From an uncultured Planctomyces sp. (lineage in GTDB: Bacteria > Planctomycetota > Planctomycetia > Planctomycetales > Planctomycetaceae): 45,677 nt of DNA. The position numbers were made by a program, and so were the translations under genes. Positions 1 through 10,385 of this stretch are shown piece by piece; position 1 is the first letter of the stretch, and every line of letters starts with the position of its first letter. A model generated the notes under the pieces. It saw nothing but the letters and a program-made list of their open reading frames with translations. It had not been told where the DNA came from and searched no databases. The stretch lies in the NCBI GenBank assembly GCA_937904325.1, contig CALGTK010000083.1, positions 1-45,677 of the forward strand. Reading direction: 5' to 3'.

Positions 1-86
1 ATCGATTTCGAAGAACGGTCAGACTGAATTGCTGTGGATCTGTCTGGCGATCCGGCGAGAGGGCAGTCTAACGGCGAGGTGCTGCG

Positions 87-2207
87 GTGCTTTCAATTCT
101 TAACAAAGGCACGCAACTTTGCGACGGGATTTCGCGGCGTGAATTGATGCGGGTTGGCTCGCTGACGCTGGGCGGACTGTCACTTCCGAAGTTGCTTGCG
201 GCGAAGGAACTCGCACAGCCAGTTCCTGTATCCGATAAGGCATTTGGACGAGCGAAGAACGTGATCTTCCTCTATCTGGCTGGTGGGCCACCTCAGCACG
301 AGACATTTGACCCAAAACCCCACGCTCCTGACGGCATCCGGGGTCCTTTCAAGCCGATCAGCACCAATGTCCCTGGAATTCAGTTTTGCGAACTGTTGCC
401 TCGTACTGCGGCAATGAGCGACAAGCTGGCGATCTGCCGATCAATGGCCACGAACGACAACGTGCATTCGTCAAGCGGTGCATGGGTGCTGACCGGTTAC
501 AAATACCGAGGCCCAAACGCGCGAACGATTCAGCCATCCGATTGGCCGTACGTTGGCTCCGTCTTCAAACAACTGAAGCCCAGCGAAAAGCTTCCCGCGC
601 TGACGTCTGTCTGGCTGCCTGACGTCATGCGGCTTAACGAGAATGTCACCCCTTCTGGTCAGACGGCGGGTTTTCTGGGACCCCAATGGAACCCGGAGGT
701 GTTTGTCGGCGACCCCGCCGCACCAACCTACGAAATCGAAAGCCTCCGCGAGACAGACATCACTCCGGTGCAACTCGGGCGTCGCCAGTCACTGTTGTCG
801 CAACTCGAAGATCGCTTCCGGCGTCTCGACGGCTCATTCAAAACTTACGACTCGTTCCAGCAGCAAGCCTTCGACTTGCTGACGTCCGGAAAGGCTCGAC
901 AGGCATTCGACATTGCAAAGGAACCGGATGCGGTTCGCGATCGCTATGGTCGAAACCGCTGGGGGCAAAGCGTACTCCTGGCTCGGCGACTGGTCGAAGC
1001 CGGAGTCCGGCTGGTTCACGTTCACTGGCCTCGCGAACCCGGCGACAACGCCTCTGACAATCCGCTGTGGGACACCCACGCGCAGAACGCGGACCGAGTT
1101 GAGGACGTCCTGTGTCCAATGTTCGACGTCGGCTTCTCAGCATTGATCGAGGACCTCGATCAGCGAGGCATTCTCGATGAAACACTTGTTGTTACGATTG
1201 GTGAGTTTGGCCGTACGCCAAAGATTAACGTCAAGGGCGGCCGCGATCACTGGGGGTCGGTCTTTAGTTTCGCGATGGCCGGAGCGGGCATCAGCGGCGG
1301 ACAGGTCTACGGTTCAAGCGACAAGAACGGTGGCTTTCCAGCCAGTAACAGAGTTCAACCTGGCGACCTGACCGCGACAATGTTCCATCTGCTCGGAGTG
1401 CCGCACCAAGGGCACTTTATCGATGCCCAGAATCGTCCTCACCGACTGACTGGCGGCGAGCCTCTCTGGACAATGCTCGGCAGCGAACCAGCAACCAACA
1501 TCCGAGTCCCTGCAACCGGAGACATCGACCGAGTTCCACCGTTTGATCCGACGCGATACCTCGTTCATACCGACTTCGCCCAGAAGGAACCGTTAAAACC
1601 AATCACGGAGCCATCAAGACCAAAGGGCTGGCGAGCAAGCCCTTTGAGTCTTGTGCGAGATGATTCTTTCGGCACAGCGGTACTACGAGATCTTGATCAG
1701 CAAACCGCCGCACTTGGTTTTAATCTTGCTGATGGATCGCCGCTCGAAATCGCACAGAACTCAAAAGTGTATCTCGCCCAGGAAGTCCGCAGCCCGTACC
1801 CCGGTTCGTACGTCTTCCGAGTCCGACTTCGAGCGGAAGCGTCTTCGCCCGAGTTCTTCGAAGACAAGTTCCGCTCTAACTTCACGTGCCGACTCGTCTT
1901 CTTCCAATTCAACGCACGAACGAAACATGTCAACGAGTCTCGCGAACTTGCTTCGGCAACCGTCGACCTGAGACTTGTCGAATCCAATTCAGACGAGTGG
2001 CAAACTGCTGAGCTGTCAAAGAGCTTCGTTAATCCAAACCCCGGCTCAAACTTCTCATTCGGTGCCGGCATGGGGGTGGCAATTCAGCTGATCAAATCGA
2101 GCGGCGGTACACTCGGGGTTTCAGCCAGCGATCAAGCCTTCGTCCGAGTCAGCTGCGTCGAACTGGACTTCCTCGGTAAAGAAGTCAACGACAACGTCAA
2201 AGCGTAA
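87..2207 (+). CDS. DUF1501 family secreted protein with extra C-terminal domain
   Basis: The 706-aa product starts with a twin-arginine signal (SRRELMRVG, residues 16-24), so export by Tat is likely. Residues about 55-480 carry the DUF1501 (sulfatase-like) core: GGPPQHETFDPKP near the start, then LARRLVEAGVRLVHVHW, DTHAQN, GEFGRTP and GGRDHWG. The core is shared with the second DUF1501 protein at 39742-41106, which is only 454 aa. About 220 residues after the core are unmatched there and look like an all-beta module. The GTG start is chosen because GAGG lies 7 bases upstream. DUF1501 genes usually pair with a DUF1549/DUF1553 gene; if there is one here it lies left of the window. The enzymatic role of the family is not established. 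Bases 1-86 hold no gene I can support. Confidence 0.9.
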   Translation: MLSILNKGTQLCDGISRRELMRVGSLTLGGLSLPKLLAAKELAQPVPVSDKAFGRAKNVIFLYLAGGPPQHETFDPKPHAPDGIRGPFKPISTNVPGIQFCELLPRTAAMSDKLAICRSMATNDNVHSSSGAWVLTGYKYRGPNARTIQPSDWPYVGSVFKQLKPSEKLPALTSVWLPDVMRLNENVTPSGQTAGFLGPQWNPEVFVGDPAAPTYEIESLRETDITPVQLGRRQSLLSQLEDRFRRLDGSFKTYDSFQQQAFDLLTSGKARQAFDIAKEPDAVRDRYGRNRWGQSVLLARRLVEAGVRLVHVHWPREPGDNASDNPLWDTHAQNADRVEDVLCPMFDVGFSALIEDLDQRGILDETLVVTIGEFGRTPKINVKGGRDHWGSVFSFAMAGAGISGGQVYGSSDKNGGFPASNRVQPGDLTATMFHLLGVPHQGHFIDAQNRPHRLTGGEPLWTMLGSEPATNIRVPATGDIDRVPPFDPTRYLVHTDFAQKEPLKPITEPSRPKGWRASPLSLVRDDSFGTAVLRDLDQQTAALGFNLADGSPLEIAQNSKVYLAQEVRSPYPGSYVFRVRLRAEASSPEFFEDKFRSNFTCRLVFFQFNARTKHVNESRELASATVDLRLVESNSDEWQTAELSKSFVNPNPGSNFSFGAGMGVAIQLIKSSGGTLGVSASDQAFVRVSCVELDFLGKEVNDNVKA

Positions 2208-2453
2208 CGTCGCGAGTGCCACGACGCGCAATTCCTCATTTGAAGCAGCGAGCATTTAAAGCGTCGCGAAGAGTATCATGAGTCTGATGCGATAAACCTG
2301 TCTTATCGATTGGGCTCTGTTTTTAATCGGCGCTACCCTGCCAGCTTCGCATACTGATTTAACTGCGGTTGAGGCCAACTCAACTGGTACTTTCGCTCGG
2401 GCGGAGCCATGGATTTAACATCGTAAAACTATCTTCAGTGCCCAGGAGCTACC

Positions 2454-3626
2454 TTAGAACTTGATGCCGAAGCGGGCGAGGAAGCCTGATGAGACGTTAA
2501 AGTTTCCGCCGCCCTGGCTGAACTCGACTTCGCGGTCGAAGACCCAGCCGCCTTCGAGGAAGCTTTCGACTCCGCGGGCATCGCTGCGGACTCCGAGCAT
2601 CACTCGCCAGTCCTGAAGCTGGACCTGTCGGCTGCCTGCGCCGCCGCCGATCTCGTAGGATTCGATGTGGTATTCACCGTTCACGTACAGCCATTGCGGG
2701 ACTCCCCACGGCGTTCCCAGGAAGATGCTGACTTCCGACTGTGGAAACAGTGCTCGGACTTCGAAGTAGTCATTGGAAGTTTTGAAGACGACACCACCGT
2801 ATGGAAGAACCTGATCATCAACACGATCCCAGAACAGTGCCCCGAGAACGACATGTGTCCCCGGACCGGCCGCGATGTGGATCGCACCTCGACCATCCCA
2901 GTTCCATGCATTGGAACCAGGACTGCGGTTGAAGTCAGTATTGAGCGACGGATTGAACGCGAGCTCTGCTGAGAATGGTCCGACTGTCGGAGAGTTCAAC
3001 TGCAGGTCGAGGCCAAAACGGTAAACATCGCCCGGAAGATCCGGAGCCGTCGGTCCGTCCCAGTTTCGCATGTTGAATTGAGGTGCGAATTGAAAAACCC
3101 ACCCAGTTGGTAGCGGAGCGGTGTATCGGAATTCGGAATTGACTTCGAAGACTCCGAACTGGCCGCTTGCTCCACCGCCAGCACTGCTCGTTCGTTCTTT
3201 AGATAGAAACGCAACATTCAGCTTTCGAGCCCAACCACATTGAAACGGACGCGCTCCGTTTACACCTGGAATCGATGAGAATGGTGCACCGATTCCGTTC
3301 GGATCAATCAGCGGCGTTCCGGGCCAGGCGGGGGCCATCGGATTCCACCGACTGCCGTGTTGCATCGGTAGTTGGCCGAGATACTGCTGGCTTCCCAGGT
3401 TGGCTTGAACCGGCTCTTCGTCGTAGGCGACAACCGGTGCCTGGCCGCGGATCACGGTCTTTAACGATGCAACGATCGGGCGAGAATCAATTTCCAACGC
3501 CGAAAACGGTTGTGCGAACACCAACTCCGGAGCGACAAGCGAAACTGCCTGTTGATCACTCTTGGTGGTGTCAATTTCGGCTGGGCTGATTGCCAGCATT
3601 GAATTCAGGACGAGAACTGACAGCAT
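2454..3626 (-). CDS. secreted outer-membrane beta-barrel-like protein
   Basis: This 390-aa protein begins with a short hydrophobic export signal (residues 1-16). A proline- and glycine-rich linker follows (about 75-125). The rest, about 130-390, is alternating beta-strand-like sequence with aromatic residues at strand ends, for example GWVFQFAPQFNMRNWDG and HVVLGALFWDRVDD. It ends in GFLARFGIKF, and a terminal aromatic residue is typical of outer-membrane barrels. It resembles the planctomycete outer-membrane barrel families (possibly DUF6268), but that is recalled, not searched. AAGGA about 9 bases upstream supports the ATG. It stands alone, divergent from fusA across a long gap and convergent with the DUF1501 gene across 246 bp without a clear terminator. 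Confidence 0.75.
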   Translation of the reverse strand: MLSVLVLNSMLAISPAEIDTTKSDQQAVSLVAPELVFAQPFSALEIDSRPIVASLKTVIRGQAPVVAYDEEPVQANLGSQQYLGQLPMQHGSRWNPMAPAWPGTPLIDPNGIGAPFSSIPGVNGARPFQCGWARKLNVAFLSKERTSSAGGGASGQFGVFEVNSEFRYTAPLPTGWVFQFAPQFNMRNWDGPTAPDLPGDVYRFGLDLQLNSPTVGPFSAELAFNPSLNTDFNRSPGSNAWNWDGRGAIHIAAGPGTHVVLGALFWDRVDDQVLPYGGVVFKTSNDYFEVRALFPQSEVSIFLGTPWGVPQWLYVNGEYHIESYEIGGGAGSRQVQLQDWRVMLGVRSDARGVESFLEGGWVFDREVEFSQGGGNFNVSSGFLARFGIKF

Positions 3627-4049
3627 GGTCGAGCGTCCTTGCTCTAAGAGAGGTGGAGTGGGGTTTACAGGCGACCTGAACCGTGAATTACGGGAAGGTA
3701 TCGCGAGAAAATTCCGAACGGGAAATGCCGAAGCTGGAATTTCGCAGAGCTGCGACGGGGAAACTTGAGGAGAATCTGAAGTGGCTGTCAGTTTTGCAGA
3801 AATTCTCGAAACGCGTCAACGCGAGTTTTCGATATATGACCAACATGTCTCACAAAACAACTCGTGAAATGTGGCTAACCTCTTGTGCTGAAAGAGTTTT
3901 ACACACAGGGGCGTGCGAAACTCGACCCGCTCGTGTGAACGTGAATTCACGCCAGGAATTTGCCACTGAGCGTTTCAGTCCAAATTAAATAGCACGATTG
4001 GAGTCATCTAAACCCCCTATTTGGGTAAATAATGTCGAGATTTCCTGTT

Positions 4050-4134
4050 CCGATCTGTTTCTCTGATCGGTAGGATGCGTCGCCCGCGAACCGGAGTTTT
4101 CTGGTCAGGACTTTCAGGCCAACCACCTGAAAGT
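4050..4134. other. two perfect hairpins in the fusA upstream gap
   Basis: CCGATC (4050-4055) pairs with GATCGG (4065-4070) across 9 bases. ACTTTCAGG (4110-4118) pairs perfectly with CCTGAAAGT (4126-4134) across a 7-base loop. Neither has a U-tract on either strand, so these are not plain terminators. They could be part of a structured RNA or protein-binding sites; the function is unknown. Confidence 0.45.
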
Positions 4135-4498
4135 GCCGATAAGTCCGGCAAACCTTTGAAAAATTCGGTCGCGACCCCGCCTGAGCATCGAGCATGCAAC
4201 TGAGAGCTGATCAACGCTTAGCCCAATGGGTCGGGCTGTGTTGTCCTTCCACAGAGCATTTTTCTGGCTCGTTTTCCCCGGTCAAATTTTTGTTTCCCGG
4301 AACTGTTTCCACGAAAAGTCTGATGTCGTGGACCAGCTTTCGGTACTTAGCCTCCAACAGGAAGCAGACTGACTGCAATTCCTGCCACGGGTTTTCTGCG
4401 AAGGGTCTCGGTTTGAGGTTCTCTGCAGACTCGGTTTTGCCGATTTTCGGTCGAACTGAAATCGTCTTCTGGTGGTCAGAATTCGATCGATACAGTCA

Positions 4499-4517
4499 GT
4501 TGCTCGCGGTGAGCAAC
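4499..4517. other. hairpin about 80 bp upstream of fusA
   Basis: GTTGCTC (4499-4505) and GAGCAAC (4511-4517) form a perfect 7-bp stem with the loop GCGGT. It lies 82 bp before the fusA start. If transcription begins upstream, it would be in the fusA leader. fusA has no obvious Shine-Dalgarno sequence, so a structured leader is possible but unproven. Confidence 0.4.
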
Positions 4518-4599
4518 GTTTGGTGCACACTCCAATCGGCACGTTGCGTCAAACAATCCATTCCGGCGGTATGCCCCGCCAGCCAGTCGTAGTTGAACC

Positions 4600-6714
<2,115 letters not shown>

Positions 6715-6750
6715 AGACGAGTCATACGTTAACTGTGTAGATGAATTTCG

Positions 6751-6784
6751 AGTCGAGCGAAGCACTGGCTTCGCTCGACTTTTT
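6751..6784 (+). terminator. intrinsic terminator of fusA
   Basis: AGTCGAGCGAAGC (6751-6763) and its exact complement (6768-6780) form a 13-bp stem with the loop ACTG, followed directly by TTTT. It lies 37 bp after the fusA stop. Confidence 0.93.
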
Positions 6785-6919
6785 CGTGCGATGACACTTC
6801 CAGCACGTGCTCAAGAAACGGATAAACTTGTCATTTCAGAGACGCTCCGGCATCCTCACAGGAAGAACTGAACAGGCTCAGGCTACCGTGACAACTGGTC
6901 CGCCGAAAAAGGCTCCGAT

Positions 6920-7909
6920 ATGAAAAATACAATCCTGACTCCTCCAGCGCTAATCGTGATGCTCGGCCTGCTTATCGGCAGGACCATCTTGTCAGCGGAA
7001 GACGGCTCGACAACACCCCTTCGGATTTCAAAGCACGCCGGAGGTTTCGAATTCCGAGACGGTGAAAAACCAGTCCTGTTCTATCAGGCAAAACCAAAGT
7101 CTCTGGATGGGAGGTTCGAACGGGCCAGCTATGTGCATCCGCTCTATAACCTCGACGGCAAGATCATCTCTGAAGATTTCCCTGTTGACCATCTTCACCA
7201 CCGTGGCATCTTCTGGGCGTGGCACCAGCTCTACATTGGCGACATACGGATTGGCGATCCGTGGATCTGCCGAAATTTTCTTACGCGGGTTGACGAGGTA
7301 GAGATCGTTGAAAGAAGTGGCAACACGGCCGCCATACTGGCAACTTCGCACTGGGTATCGCCGGATTGGCTGGACGCCTCTGGAGCTCAGAAGCCGGTGG
7401 TCCGCGAGGAAACGCAGATTGAAGTATGGCCCGAACAGGAAAACAGTCGGGTCATCGATTTTCGGATCAAACTGACAGCTCTTGAACAGGAAGTACGAAT
7501 TGGTGGATCAGACGACGTTAAAGGTTACGGAGGATTTTCACCGCGTCTTCAACTCCCCAAAGACATTCGCTTCACGGCCGAATCAGGCGAGGTCGAGCCT
7601 CAAAAAAACGCCACCGACGCGAGTTCGTGGATGGACATCTCGGGCACGTTCGGCGAAGCAAACGGTAATCGAAAAAACTCGACGAGTGGCGTCACGATTC
7701 TTTGCCACCCATCACTGCCGGGCTTTCCTCAAAAGTGGATCCTTCGCAGAGCTCGAAGCATGCAGAACCCGGTCTACCCCGGGCGAACGCTTGTGAAACT
7801 TCCAACCAAAGAACCACTCGAACTGCGTTACCGTCTGGTCGTTCATCGTGGCCCGGCCTCAAAAGAGCAACTTTCAAACTGGTTCGAAACTTACGCCGCC
7901 GAAATGTAA
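6920..7909 (+). CDS. PmoA-like family protein (DUF6807), secreted
   Basis: The 329-aa product has an N-terminal signal peptide (about residues 1-26, ending near ILSA). The body carries signatures of the PmoA-like DUF6807 family common in planctomycetes: PVLFYQ early, YVHPLYNLDG, then DHLHHRGIFWAWHQ with its histidine cluster, and RYRLVVHRG near the C-terminus. The family is named after a weak similarity to a methane monooxygenase subunit. Its real activity is not known, and the conserved histidines suggest a metal or sugar-derivative site. AAGG seven bases before ATG supports the start. It stands alone after the fusA terminator. Length is usual for the family. Confidence 0.85.
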   Translation: MKNTILTPPALIVMLGLLIGRTILSAEDGSTTPLRISKHAGGFEFRDGEKPVLFYQAKPKSLDGRFERASYVHPLYNLDGKIISEDFPVDHLHHRGIFWAWHQLYIGDIRIGDPWICRNFLTRVDEVEIVERSGNTAAILATSHWVSPDWLDASGAQKPVVREETQIEVWPEQENSRVIDFRIKLTALEQEVRIGGSDDVKGYGGFSPRLQLPKDIRFTAESGEVEPQKNATDASSWMDISGTFGEANGNRKNSTSGVTILCHPSLPGFPQKWILRRARSMQNPVYPGRTLVKLPTKEPLELRYRLVVHRGPASKEQLSNWFETYAAEM

Positions 7910-8500
7910 CGACCACAATCAGGAGCAGGTTCGCGCAGCGAATTGGCCGCGTAAAGAAGCTCGTCCGGAAATCGCTCCGAGCAAAGAAAGACCGCCTCGC
8001 ATCCTTGCGAGGCGGTTGAGTGAGCGCCATCTCTTCTCTGTCACGCTCTTCCATGAGCGATTGGAACTTCGTGCTTCCCGGACGCATCCTTGCATCCGAT
8101 TAGAAACAGTCAGCCAGTTGGTGTCGAAGATGGAGCGACACCAATTGCACTCGATCCCTCAAGTGTCCAGTTCCGCGAGGCCCGGTCAGGCAGCGGACAA
8201 CATCCGTGATGTACTTTCCTAGTGCGAATCCAGGATTGATTTCACGCAACGAACACCAGCGACAGATGCCAATCCATGGCCAGTTCTGCTCGCCGTGGTG
8301 CGGCGATCGATGCATGATTTTCGTACCGAACAGCTCAGCCAGTAGGCGTCGTCCTTGACGAGTCCAACAGGTTTCCCCATTGGCATGGCTTCAGTCCATC
8401 AACAGAAACGATCCGTCGTCCCTGACCTTTCCGTGGTCGATTTGCAGCCTCCTTTGCAATTGTTGTGTTCGAAGTTCGAAACGAGTCCAACTCGTTCGAG
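7910..8500. other. 590-bp gene-free region with one terminator-like hairpin
   Basis: This lies between the convergent PmoA-like gene and mraZ. A hairpin sits at 7991-8016. On the minus strand, an unbroken frame of about 95 codons without a credible start runs from about 8385 to 8100; it is rich in Arg, His, Cys and Trp and I do not recognise it. No dcw-cluster gene follows mraZ here. Confidence 0.55.
7984..8016 (-). terminator. hairpin terminator-like element, probably for the mraZ transcript
   Basis: ACCGCCTCGCA (7991-8001) and its exact complement (8006-8016) form an 11-bp stem with the loop TCCT. Read on the minus strand the stem is followed by CTTTCTTTGC, a partial U-tract; on the plus strand it is followed by TGAGTG. 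It could end transcripts from either side. Confidence 0.6.
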
Positions 8501-8938
8501 TCACTCATAAGCGTGTTCTGCGATCTCGTCGAACTGCGGATTCAATTGAGCAACGTACGCATCCCAGCGTGTTGCGTCCCAAAGTTCCAGGTGATCGCTG
8601 ACGCCCAGCAGCACGACTTCGCGTTTGAGCTCTGCAAACGCTTTGAGTCGGTCGGGAACCCGCAGGCGGCCCTGAGAATCTACGTCCAGGTGCTCCGCCC
8701 TGGCGTAGAAGAGTCTCATGTAGTTGCGGACGTTGGCTTTGCCCGCCGATTTTTCGGAGAAGCGGTGAGCCAGTGATTCGAAATCTTTCGGAGTAAAAAC
8801 AGCAAGCGACTTCTCCGTCCATGGAGCCAGAAACAGCGACTTCAGGTCCGTGCCACCCAGGTCTTCGCGTACACGCTTCGGGACGGCTAGCCGTCCTTTG
8901 TCGTCGAGCGTTCTTGGCCACGTCCCCGTCAGAGCCAT
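8501..8938 (-). CDS. mraZ: transcriptional regulator MraZ
   Basis: The 145-aa protein has the two AbrB-like SpoVT halves of MraZ, each with its signature loop: DDKGRLAVPKRVRE (12-25) and DSQGRLRVPDRLK (87-99). MraZ forms rings that bind tandem short repeats in its own promoter and, in most bacteria, repress the division and cell-wall (dcw) cluster. Here it is alone: rsmH, ftsL, ftsI and mur genes are absent downstream, where about 590 bp without genes follow. The ATG is preceded by GGTGA and by five regularly spaced pentamers that look like the MraZ operator. It is the expected length for the family. The target beyond itself is unknown in this organism. Confidence 0.95.
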   Translation of the reverse strand: MALTGTWPRTLDDKGRLAVPKRVREDLGGTDLKSLFLAPWTEKSLAVFTPKDFESLAHRFSEKSAGKANVRNYMRLFYARAEHLDVDSQGRLRVPDRLKAFAELKREVVLLGVSDHLELWDATRWDAYVAQLNPQFDEIAEHAYE

Positions 8939-8951
8939 TCGTCACCAGTTA

Positions 8952-8996
8952 CTCCCTGATTTACCACAAAATCCCATTATTCTCCACAGCCCCCCA
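8952..8996 (-). promoter_or_regulatory. MraZ operator: five pentamers at 10-bp spacing
   Basis: Read on the minus strand towards mraZ, the pentamers are TGGGG (8996-8992), TGGAG (8986-8982), TGGGA (8976-8972), TGGTA (8966-8962) and GGGAG (8956-8952). Each is separated by exactly five bases. Known MraZ boxes are TGGGN-type direct repeats with five-base spacers, so sequence, period and position just upstream of mraZ all agree. The last pentamer is 13 bases from the start codon, so bound MraZ could also hinder translation initiation or early elongation. Confidence 0.85.
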
Positions 8997-8997
8997 C

Positions 8998-9025
8998 ACA
9001 TTAATCGTCAGATCCCGATGGTCAA
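8998..9025 (-). promoter_or_regulatory. probable mraZ promoter
   Basis: On the minus strand TTGACC (9025-9020) is followed after 16 bases by TAATGT (9003-8998), a reasonable sigma-70-like pair. The first operator pentamer begins two bases after the -10 element, which fits repression by MraZ. Confidence 0.5.
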
Positions 9026-9148
9026 GTCAGTGTTTGAAAAGTCACGACAGACCGGTGGCTCGATTGACCGCAGGTACTTGCCACAAAGCAACTTGTGACT
9101 TCGAACTTTTTTTGTCGGGGCGGCTCATCAAATAGGTAGAGGCCGGTT

Positions 9149-10264
9149 TCACGCAAGCAGCGACGCGTACAGACGCGAGTACGATTCGACGACTGAATAC
9201 CACGTAAACTGTTTTCTGATCACGCCTTGCAATCGACTCGCTCGGAGCTGGGCCGATTGCGGGGCATTCAGGCAATCGCTGATAGAATTGGCGAGTTCAT
9301 CCTGCTGGGAAATCCCCACCAGCACTCCACACTCGCCTGAGGTGATGATCTCTTCCGCGCCTTCCACACGCGTCGAAACGATGGGAATCCCAGCCGCTCC
9401 GGCCTCGAGCAGCACGTTCGGCATGCCTTCCCACTTCGAAGCCAGTACAAATAGATCGCAGGCCTGCATGATGCCGGGGACATCTGCCTGCCAGCCAGCA
9501 AGGGAGACTCGGGATTCCAGCTTCTGCCTGGCAATTGCCTTCTTCAGGACGGCCTCGTCGGGGCCGTGTCCTACGAAGAGAAGGTGTGCTTTCGGATGCC
9601 GATCGGCGATCTCCGCAAAGCTCTGCAGAAGCCCGAAAGGATTCTTCTGCTCATCGAGCCGCCCGACAGAAAGAATCGTGGCGGCATCTTTTGGAATCCC
9701 GAATTGAGAAAGGTCAGTCGGTTCAGCCAACGCGAAGCGTTCAACATCGACACCATTCGGGATAACAACAACTTTGGACTCTGGAAGCCCTGACTCGGAG
9801 ATCGAGAAGTCCGCGACCGACTGACTCACGCAAACGTGGCGGCTCACGAGATGGTCAGTCAGACGATCGAGCGTCAGTCGCCAGCGCCCTCGTTTCTCAG
9901 CTACTCGGATCCCGGAAACGACAACCGGAACGCCAGCTCGTTTCGCAGCAAGACGTCCGGTTATGTTCGCATGAAAGAGGAACGTCTGCAGCACTTCCGG
10001 TCGTTGCTCTTTCAGGCATTGAGTCAGTCCGATGGTCGCTCGCCACAGCCCTCGTGGACTCCGTACACGCCCGGCACCGATCGCCGTCACGGGAATACCC
10101 GCAGCTTTCAACGGCTCCGTGAGCGGACCTCGGTTGTTCAGCGAAATTACCTGCGGTTCCCACAGGCTACGGTCAAGACCGGTCACGATGCGCACGAGTG
10201 CCCGCTCGGCTCCACCGTGGTCAAGCTCGGTGATCAGAAAGCTGATGCGTCTCGGCACTGGCAT
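9149..10264 (-). CDS. GT4 family glycosyltransferase
   Basis: The 371-aa cytoplasmic enzyme has the GT-B fold of family GT4. The acceptor half opens with a strand and the loop DHGGAER (15-21). The donor half has VVVIPNGVDVERF, then LSVGRLDEQKNP, LLFVGHGPDE and the nucleotide-sugar motif EGMPNVLLEAGAAGIPIV with the EX7E glutamates. It should transfer a sugar from a nucleotide-sugar donor to a glycan or lipid acceptor; the specific sugar cannot be told from sequence. It is a single gene on the minus strand. The DUF1573 terminator lies just upstream, so it is transcribed from its own promoter. Downstream, 210 bp separate it from mraZ. Confidence 0.93.
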   Translation of the reverse strand: MPVPRRISFLITELDHGGAERALVRIVTGLDRSLWEPQVISLNNRGPLTEPLKAAGIPVTAIGAGRVRSPRGLWRATIGLTQCLKEQRPEVLQTFLFHANITGRLAAKRAGVPVVVSGIRVAEKRGRWRLTLDRLTDHLVSRHVCVSQSVADFSISESGLPESKVVVIPNGVDVERFALAEPTDLSQFGIPKDAATILSVGRLDEQKNPFGLLQSFAEIADRHPKAHLLFVGHGPDEAVLKKAIARQKLESRVSLAGWQADVPGIMQACDLFVLASKWEGMPNVLLEAGAAGIPIVSTRVEGAEEIITSGECGVLVGISQQDELANSISDCLNAPQSAQLRASRLQGVIRKQFTWYSVVESYSRLYASLLA

Positions 10265-10315
10265 TTGAAAACGTCTTCAATGGAAGGAGCGGTCACACGC
10301 ATCGGCACTACGATG

Positions 10316-10350
10316 AAAAAGCCCGGCCTCTTACAAAGAGGCCGGGCTTT
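10316..10350 (-). terminator. intrinsic terminator of the DUF1573 gene
   Basis: A perfect 15-bp stem (10318-10332 with 10336-10350) has a 3-base loop. Read on the minus strand it ends in a run of five T. It lies 35 bp after the DUF1573 stop and before the glycosyltransferase start. Confidence 0.9.
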
Positions 10351-10385
10351 GATAATCCAAAGCTATCTTAAACTAACCACCACCG

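Larger units (their letters stand above)
3627..4599. other. 970-bp gene-free region between divergent genes
   Basis: No convincing gene is seen on either strand; the open frames here are short and rich in Arg, Cys, His and Trp, as in non-coding DNA. The region must hold the promoter of the barrel protein on the minus strand and of fusA on the plus strand. It contains at least three perfect hairpins, listed separately. It may carry a long fusA leader or a small RNA, but nothing matches an RNA family I know. Confidence 0.6.

Noticed and set aside
1-86. End of a gene left of the window
   Set aside because: A frame ending at base 27 is open from the edge, but nine codons without any motif cannot be assigned.
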